Shown one piece after another: positions 48,001-57,000 of a stretch of 64,000 nucleotides of DNA (within the stretch, counting starts at the first letter, position 1; the number at the start of each line of letters is the position of its first letter). This stretch comes from Aptenodytes patagonicus. Taxonomy: Eukaryota > Chordata > Aves > Sphenisciformes > Spheniscidae. A model generated the notes under the pieces. That model had not been told where the DNA came from. It saw only the letters and a program-made list of their open reading frames with translations, and searched no databases. The stretch spans positions 22,289,964 to 22,353,963 of the forward strand of contig NC_134958.1 of the NCBI RefSeq assembly GCF_965638725.1, read 5' to 3'. The position numbers and the translations under genes are program-made.

Positions 48001-51000
48001 ATTAAACCCCTCCTCGGGCTTACCAAGGTTTGAGGCTGATTTCTGAGGGACGAGATATCTGACCTTAGGCTGAGGTTTACACTGGGCTCAGCCTAACCAT
48101 GTTTTCTCTACCCTTCTGCCCCCTCGCTGAATAGATTTGCGCCTCTCTTACCAGTCCATGAATAATTTACAAGCAGCACTTAACGATTGGGGGGGGGGTG
48201 TTTTCTCCAACCTCTTCAAACATTTGCTTCTTCTTCAAGCCTTTCTTTCCCCACTCCCATCACTCGTATTTCCCCGACCTGTCGACGCCAGGGGTTTTAC
48301 AAGCCGAAGGGCCTCTGGTGGGGCTGGGAGAAGTAAATGTCTTTTTTTTTTTTTTTCCCCCCCTTGCTGGCATTTTGTTCCCACCACTGCACGTGTGCCA
48401 CCAGCTCCATCACATAAGATGAGAGCCCAGATGTGCAGATTGTCCCCTCAAAACACACCGTGGGGTGGTAAAACAGGCAGTGTTGGTTGGGGGCAGGATT
48501 TCTTGCTTGCCAGCAGCATTGGGGCCCCTTTGCTGGACCCATTTCCAGCTGCCGGGTGACCTCTGAGGAAGATGGGGGCTCCTGCGTCCGCTGAGCGGGG
48601 TCTTCTGCCTCGTCGAGCTGGGAGGGGACTCCCAGCACAGCATGGCACTGCTGAGCCCAGCAGCTCCTCAGGGCTGGTGCCTGCAAAGGTGGCCCGCTGG
48701 CAAGGGGAGAGGGGGATGCGAGGGGGATGCGAAGGATGAGGGTGCTGCAAGGGAAAAGGATGGCACAGGGGGAGAAGGTGCTGCAAGGGGTGAAGATGCT
48801 GCAAGGGGCTGAGGGTGCTGCGAGGGGAGAGGGTGTTGTGAAGGGAGAGGGGGACATGAAGGGAGAGGGGGCTGCAAGGGAAAAGGATGCTGCGAGGGGA
48901 GAGGGTGCTGCAAGGGGTGAAGATGCTGCAAGGGTCTGAGGGTGCTGCGAGGGGAGAGGGGGACGTGAAGGGAGAGGGGGCTGCAAGGGAAAAGGATGCT
49001 GCGAGGGGAGAGGGTGCTGCATGGGGTGAAGATGCTGCAAAGGGAGAGGGTGCTGTGAGGGGAGAGGGGGATGCAAAGGCTGAGGATGCTGCAAGGGAAA
49101 AGGATGGCACAGGGGGAGAAGGTGCTGCAAGGGGTGAAGATGCTGCAAGGGGCTGAGGGTGCTGCGAGGGGAGAGGGGGACGTGAAGGGAGAGGGGGACA
49201 TGAAGGGAGAGGGGGCTGCAAGGGAAAAGGATGCTGCGAGGGGAGAGGGTGCTGCAAGGGGTGAAGATGCTGCAAGGGTCTGAGGGTGCTGTAAGGGGTG
49301 AGGGTGCTGCGAGGGGAGAGGGGTTTGTGAAGGGAGAGGGGGCTGCAAGGGAAAAGGAATGGCACACGGGTGAAGGTGCTGCAAGGGGTGAAGATGCTGC
49401 AGGGGGCCGAGGGTGCTGTAAGGGGTGAGGGTGCTGCGAGGGGAGAGGGGTTTGTGAAGGGAGAGGGGGCTGCAAGGGAAAAGGAATGGCACACGGGTGA
49501 AGGTGCTGCAAGGGGTGAAGATGCTGCAAAGGGAGAGGGTGCTGTGAGGGGAGAGGGGGATGCGAAGGATGGGGATGCTGCAAGGGAAAAGGATGGCACA
49601 GGGGGAGAAGGTGCTGCAAGGGGTGAAGATGCTGCAGGGGGCCGAGGGTGCTGTGAGGGGTGAGGGTGCTGCGAGGGGAGAGGGGTTTGTGAAGGGAGAG
49701 GGGGCTGCAAGGGAAAAGGATGCTGCGAGGGGAGCGGGTGCTGCATGGGGTGAAGAAGACGCTGCAAGGGGTGAAGACGCTGCAGGGCCCGAGCGCGCTG
49801 GGAGGGAGAAGGCCGCCGGGAGGGTCGAGGGCGCTGCGGCCCCGCTCCCCCGCTCCCCCGGGCCGCCGGCCGGCCCCGTCCGCGGCTGCAGCCCCATCTA
49901 GCGTCAGCCCCGCCGCCCTGCCGAGCCCCCGCCCCGAGGCTCGCCGGAGAAGGAGCTCCGCACGGCTCTGAAAACGCCCGGGAGAACGCAGGGTTCCCAC
50001 AGAGGGGGACAAACGAGGATTTACTCTACATTTCATTTTTAAGCTGCAAGCTAAGTGCCAGCCGAAATCCAACAGCAGCTGCAGCCGGGCTCCGGTTTGG
50101 TGCCCGGGGTCGCCGCTCCTCTTCTCCGGGCTGGGAGAGGCAGGGATGGAGGCAGGAGCGGTTGCAAGGTTGGGATGAGGATGCTCCTCTCCGCCCTGGC
50201 CCCGGGTGAGGCTCAGTGAGGTTTGCAGGTGAGCTGGACACCCATGGGTGCCCGAGCACCCACAGGCACGAGGCTCAGCCCGTGTCGGGCTGGGTGGGTG
50301 AGGGTGGGTTTCCCCAGCACACCCGTTACGCAGGATTAAGCCGATTAATAAAAGAGGCCCATAAATCAGCTAATGTGACCCCAGGTGATATTTATGCCCT
50401 TCTTACTTCTCAAGGAGATTAAGGATTCAGCAATTTGCTTCCCCTTTTATTTAATTAGCTTTTTGCCCTGGTGATGATGAACCCGGCGCGCCCAGGTGCC
50501 GTGCTGAGGGCGGGTCCCCCAGTGTCCCCCACTGTGTGACACCGGGGCATGGACGGGGCGACCCGCATCCAGCAGTCACAAAGGGGGGAGAGGATCTTGA
50601 TGGGATTTAGAGTATGACAGAAGCCTCCCAGCCACCCCAAATCCGGCTGCAAGATCCCCGGTCCCTGCTTCCAGCCCGGCTGGGCTGGGGGAGAGTAAAA
50701 GCAGCTGGAAATGCTGTTTTCTTGCGGGCAAGATGGGGCGAGATGGGATGGCGAGGAGCGGGACAGAGGGCCGTGGCTTTTGCAGGGCAGCGGAGGGTGC
50801 TGGAGGGGCAGGGACCCAATGGCAGAGGGGTGGGGGAGGCTGGGAGCGGGTTGGGGGGCTTGCAAAGGGTCTGAGTGCCGCGGCTACGTTGCATGAGGGG
50901 TTTTTTGGTGATCCAGGCTCTGGGCAGGGGTGGGAAACAGGTCGGGCGTGGTGGGCTTTGCACGCGCTTCTCCTGCTTGGGTCTGGGTGGCCGTGGGTGT

Positions 51001-54000
51001 GGCTGCGGGGGGTATGGACCGGGGACCCCAGCAGTGAGCCAGAGCAGGGGAAAAAGAGAAAACTGGCTCCAAAATACCATTTTTTGTGTGTTTGGGGGTG
51101 CGTGCGTCGGCATGTGTGCGCCCTTGTGCGTCCTGCTCCAACCCAGTCCCGGCAGCACTACTAAACCCTCGGTGAACAGAGCACCGAAGGGCTCGTCCAC
51201 CCTCGTTTAGTGACTTCTCAGCCTTTCCCGGTGCTAATTAATGAAGGATGGGGCCCGATGGCCGGGGGGCAGATGCTCGGGGTGGTAGGTGCTCGGGGTG
51301 GTGGGTGCTCAGGGCGGCGGGTGCTGCGCGGCACTGGGTGCTCTCGGCGCGGTGGCTTGGGGTGTTGATGGATTTATGCTTGCTGCTGAAATGCAAGGGG
51401 CGTTTTATCAGCAAATCGAGTCACTACATAAGCAAACATGAAAATGGATGGCCACAGCGCCGGCAATAAACCGCCTGCCAGGCCAAGGGCAAGTCACGGC
51501 AGCGCCTGTCACCAAGGGTGATGGGGATGCCTGGGTTTTATCCCTCTGCAGCCACTTATTTTTCAAAGCCCAGGGGTTGAAAATGCTTTGAGGACACTTA
51601 AAAAGTGTGGGGCTAGGGGAGGGTATTTAACTCGGGTCCCACGCGCGGATTTTAAAAGGTATGCTTGGAAAACAGACTCTTTGGGGAGCTGCCGAGTGCT
51701 GCCAAGTCTCCCACTGGTACTGGGGTTTTTTGGTGATATTTCTCCACTTCTTCACATCCCCAGTTGCTGGAAACGTGTTTATCTTAAGAACAGATGAGGA
51801 TGTTTTCCTAGGAGGGAAAAAAAAAAACCCTGCAAAGGACCAGCGGGAACCCAGGGTAACAGTCGTAACCTGTTTCCCTCATTTTTTGATCTCAGGAGGG
51901 GGCTTTTTTAGGTCTGGCCCCGGTTTGTGGTCATGGGTGAGCAGCAGCACTGGGGGATGCTCTGACCCATGCTGGGAGGAGAGACCCATCCTGGGAGGCT
52001 CCGCTGACCTCCCCTTCCTCCCCTTCCCCCTGGTCACCATGGGCAGCAGGACGTCACCTGGGGACATCACTTGGGGACATCACTCCGGCTGTCCCCATCC
52101 CTCCCAAAAGCAGCCCCGTGCAGCGGGATGGGGGAAAAACTGTTTTTTCAGGAGCCAGGAGCTGACTCAGCCGGAGTTTGCTCTCAGAAGTCATCCCACC
52201 TCTTCCTAGCCGCTGGTTTTCTTTTTTTTCTCCCCCCCCCCCCCCCTTCTTTTTCTTTGAGCAAAATAAACCAGCAGCGACTCACAGAGGAATCACGGTC
52301 CCTGCTGGTGGCACGACTGTTTTCTTGAGCCTTATCTTGAAGAAGCAGGCGGGCGGGTGGGAGCCCGAGGAGCAGTCGTCTCTACACCAAGCATCTTGCC
52401 TCCCCGAGTTACCCGGTGTAATTCAGAGGCTTTTATTTCCTTGTACGACACGATATCAGCAGCCGGCAGCTGGGCCCGGAGCCGGATAGCGATGGTAATC
52501 GCCCGCCCTAAAATCATCATCCTGGTTGGGAAGGGAGCGGAAGATGTGGTGTCTCTATTAAATCGAACTCGGCTCAGATTAAGCACTTTTTAATGCAATC
52601 CAATTAACTCTTAAATTGAATTGTAATGCTGTGGCTAATATACACCACCCCCCACCCCCCCCCAGCACGGCTCCCCCCCTGGCCCCAACGTATGGGAAGG
52701 GAGTTCAGCCTCGGTTTAATCAGATAAAACCCCGCTTACTCGCTGCCTTTCGCCGGCGGGTGCATCCCGCCAAGGTGTGCGGCGAGCGGCCGGGCTAAAA
52801 ATCTCCTTATTTCCCCCGGGGGACCCGCAAAGCCCCCGGTGGTTGGCGTTCCCCAGGGAAACGCTTCGATTTTGGAAGTAGAGGGGAAAAAAAAAAACCC
52901 ACAACCCAGTTGACCCACCGATCTGCCCACCCAGATGTTGTCCCGTGGATGGGTTTGGGTACCGGTGTGTCACCGGGGAGGGGTTGGGGGCATCGGGGAC
53001 CTGACGTTCTCCCCCCCAGCCCCAGCCGGTACCCGTGTCCCGAGGGGATGGGGGTAAGGTTGATGGAGGCATCGGGCAAAGCAAATGAAGGCGTCGTTAT
53101 CTCCTGATGGTTTCGTGAGCTTTTGTTACACAAAAGAGGGAAAAATTGGATTTTTTTCCCCTCTGATCTTCCTAAGCTGCTGCAGCAATTTTTTTTCTCA
53201 GATATGTAAATCTGAGCTTATCCCAACTTCGTAACAATTAAGGAATGGGGCTTAATACTCATCCAGGGACGTGTTATTTGTTGGGCTGGAGAGAGACTGT
53301 GTTGCAGAAGAGGCTGGTGCGCTGCCAGGGGCTCAAATGCCTCCGTGCTCACGAGTGAAACGAGTTGGCCCGTCCTCAGCCTCTCTCCGGGGGTGCCTTG
53401 CTGTCCCCTCCCCGGCCAGGGACGGGGGCAGGCCGTGCCACGTGGATGCGGCATCCTCCGGCACACCTTATTTTTGGCCATTTTCAGACCTGTGGGCTCC
53501 CCACCTGCTTCCCGCAGAGGTTTATTGCCAGCTGCCCCTCCTCGCTTTGCTCCGTGCTGCTCCTTCGCCCGTCTGGAGATGAATCGATTCAAGCTAATCG
53601 GATACATCAAAGTGTCTCGGAGCAATTCGTTAAGTAAATAAAAAAAAAAAACCAAACCAACTTGGCATGAGCAAATACGGGAAGGAGGGGGGCGGCTCGT
53701 CGGGGCGGATGAAAGGCTCTAAAGGCAGGGGAAGCTTCAGAGGCTTGGAAACGATGAGGGGAAAAAAAATTAAAAAATAAATAGCCGGTGCCGGGAGTTT
53801 CAAAGCTTCCGTCATTTCAGACGTGGATTCCCAGCCTTTCATCCCAGACCCCTGCGGGAAGGAGAGACGCAGCTATCTCCGGGTGGATTTGAGATAGGAG
53901 GTGTAGGGGAGAATGTGTCCAAATACCCTTAGCTCTGCCCCCCGTCCCCAGAGGCAGCGCCGGGGTGACGCCGGGACAAGCGCGGGCGGGAATACGGGAC

Positions 54001-57000
54001 GGTGGGTGTCTGAGCAGCGTTAGGCTGGGACTAAAGGCGGGGGATGGTTTTTCAGCCTCTGCAGGTAGCGTCTGAGCCTTAGAAAAGCTGTGGTTCAAGC
54101 CAGCACCTTCCAGCGCAGGCAGGGAAAGCAGCTGCCCGGCCCGGGCAAGCCAAGCGCAGTCCCGTGCATTATTGATGGAGCAGATAATTGCGCGCTTCCC
54201 ACCGGCTCTTTGATGAAAAATTGATGGCACGGGACAAGGTAGCGAGGGGCTCCATCGACTTACACCGGCCTCTTTGTTTCTTAACAAACACCGAAGGAGA
54301 GGTGGATGCGGGATGTCGCAGCGGGTGGGAGGCACAAGGGCCTCTGTGGGTACCCGGAAAGGAGGACAGGACTGGGGGACCGGTTGGGGCAGAGCACGCC
54401 TTGCCTTAAAATGCTAGAAATTCAATCCCGGGATGAAAGTGGGGTTTGATCAGCGAATTATTCAGTGAATTATTCTCTGCTCGGGATCAGGCCAAACCCC
54501 GAGGCAGAGCTGAAGCCCGATGCTGCCCAGCATCTCCAAGACGTGGGTCCTCGGAAGTTAATTGAGCGTTTGAAACATCAGAGGAGCGTGCTGGGAGGGG
54601 AGAGCGTTTCCATGCCCACATCCAAGGCATGGAAATGAGGTGCTGTCACCACCAGAGCCATCCAACCGCGCTGGGACCCGGCGGTGGCTGCCACCGAGTC
54701 ACCTCCTTGGGTCTGCACTGCTGGGAGCAGCGGATAAGGCAGCGGAGGCCGAAACCGGGATGGGGATGGGGAGGGGGAGCCCCCCCCTGGCTCCCAGCGA
54801 GGGGCTGGTGTCTCAAAGGGAGTGCTGCACTGCCGGCAGGCGCTGCCTGCTGCCCCCGATGGCTTTGGAAGCGGCCATAGGGTGCCAATGGGACGTGGGA
54901 TGGTTGGAGGAATGCTAAAGGGGAAGAGATGCGGGGTGCCCGGGGCAAGGAGCAGCAGAGCCAGCTGCCTGCACCTGCCTGCACCTGGAATGCACCCATC
55001 GGGGTGCAGCCGGGTGATTTTAGGCGCTGAGCTGCTGCAGGGAGGAGTTGCTAAGAGGAGGGTTGTGTTGTAGCAACAGCCGCTAGCGCGCCAGGCTGCC
55101 GGGAGCCCCTGCGCCACCGAAATCCCTTTGCCAGCAAGAAAGGGCCCGGGAAAAACAGCTTTTCCTCATGTTGCAACACCCCGGCATCGCCGTAAGTCCA
55201 CCAGCCGGCAGCTGGGGTGGCGGCACGGGGACGGGATGTTTGCCCGGGGGGGTGGCCGAGCCGCTGGGGAGTTTGTTTGGGGCAGGCAGAGCCTGGCAAC
55301 CCGCCGGCGGGCAGGGCTGGCTGCCGGGAGCGGGGTACCGGGGGGACCGGGGCGCCCCAGGCGCGGGGATGATGCTGTACTACAGACCCTTCTCCTCCAC
55401 TGTGAGTGCCGGGGGGCGGTGGGTGGGGATGGGGACGTCACCCTGTCTCTGGTGTCACCACGGGAGCTGAGGACCCAGAGGTCCCAGGGTGCTCGGTTGG
55501 GGTTGCTTTCGGTCATAGCCAAATTTCCTCCCAAGGGCGCATGGCTCAATGGTCCAGCCATGAGATGATGCTCAAAGCCAAGCATTTCTAAGCGTTCCCA
55601 TCCTCAGGAGAAGGTCTTCCAGCCCTGTGGCCACACCGTGTTGCATCCAAGCCCCAAAGGGGGGTGCTTGAAGCATCGCAGCCAGCGATGCCAGAGGTTT
55701 TTGGGGCAGGGCTGGATCCTGACCCCAAAGCAACGATGGCAAAGGTGTTTTGCTCCAGGTGAAAGCCAGGAGAGCTGCTGCCGGCTGCGGGGAAGGGGCT
55801 GAAGGAGCTTGCTGCTCCTCTCGGAGGGCTTTCCCCGGCCTGCTCCTCATCCTCACCCTCCACTCTGATGTCTCCTGCCAGCTCCACCGAGACGATGTGT
55901 CCCTCCCGGTGACTGACGCCGTGGCCAGCATCCTGCCCGGAAAGCAGCTATTCCCAGGTGGGATGGGAGGACCATCGGAAGAGAGGAGGTACAGGGGCCA
56001 CGCCGGTTTTGCAGCCCCCTCTTGGCTCTTTCTTCTCATCCTCCTTGGGGTGGTTTCCTCCTTCCTCCATTCTCCCCATGTTTTCCCCAGCAGCTTCTCC
56101 TCCCGCCCCATCACTGCCAATCTTCCTCCTCATCTCCTCCAGGCTCCCACCCTCCCTGCACCCCCCATCCCCACCAGCACTTGCCTTGCCCCCTGGCACC
56201 CCAAATAAGCTCCTTGTCTCCTAAGGAGGGTTCCCCGGCCAAGGCTTTGCCAGTGTTTCGCCCGGGCGGGAGCAGCTGGCCAAGGGTGTCCCCCCGCTCT
56301 CTGCTCCGCAGGTCCCAGGAGATCATCGGGGACCACCGGGAGACGGTGAGTGCCAGGGAGACGGGAGGAGCGGGGGGCAGTGGGGGCACCAGGGGGGACA
56401 GCAGTGTCCCCGAGGCGGGTCCTGGCTCCTGTGGGGACCAAAGCCAGGATGCTGTCGGCTCTACGCTGCCGGTGAGTGAAGGTCTGGTGGGGGGGCAGCC
56501 CTTGCGTTTGTCTTGGGCATGAACTGAGTCCTGGGTGAAACAGCTCTCGGGCAGATGGGGAGGAAGGAGCCGAGCCTCTGGCAGCACCTGCTCCCCCCTT
56601 CCCCCCCTTCCCCAAGGCTGCGTGATGCTGCTGCACCCCCTCCCCGCGCCCCGGCCCCTCCCGCGGGCCGCTGGCCAAGGCCATCCCCAAGGCTGGGAGC
56701 GGGGGGCCAGGGGAGCTGGAGGCACGCGGCTCCCCCCCAGCCAAGGTCCCCGCTGCCAGGATCCTTTCCGCAGCCCAGCGTGGCAGGGAGGGATTCCGGA
56801 GGGTCAGCCTGAGAAGATGCAAACCCTCAGGGAATTATTTCCCCCCAGCATCACCTGGCAAGACATTCCCCGGCCGCACGGGTGCTAAAAACCCCTCGGG
56901 CTCATCTGTATTAAACATTCATCCTCTGTTATTCTTGACCACCTCCCTTCTTCTGAAGACCTGCAAAGCCCCGTAAGGCTCAGAGCGTGAGGTTGACCCC

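Larger units (their letters stand above)
46169..55881. other. CCDC33 intron 13 (9.7 kb)
   Basis: Contains a G-run (47880-47896), a large GC-rich minisatellite (48710-49790), a CpG-dense block (49780-49990), AT-rich islands (50330-50460, 52490-52630) and a possible short first exon at 55369. No certain exon found. Confidence 0.55.

Noticed and set aside
48297..50072. Minus-strand open frame of 591 codons, with overlapping 439- and 409-codon frames
   Set aside because: It runs through a GC-rich minisatellite whose unit is near a multiple of three. The product is a Ser/Pro/Leu repeat, all three minus frames are open, and there is no splice or homology support.
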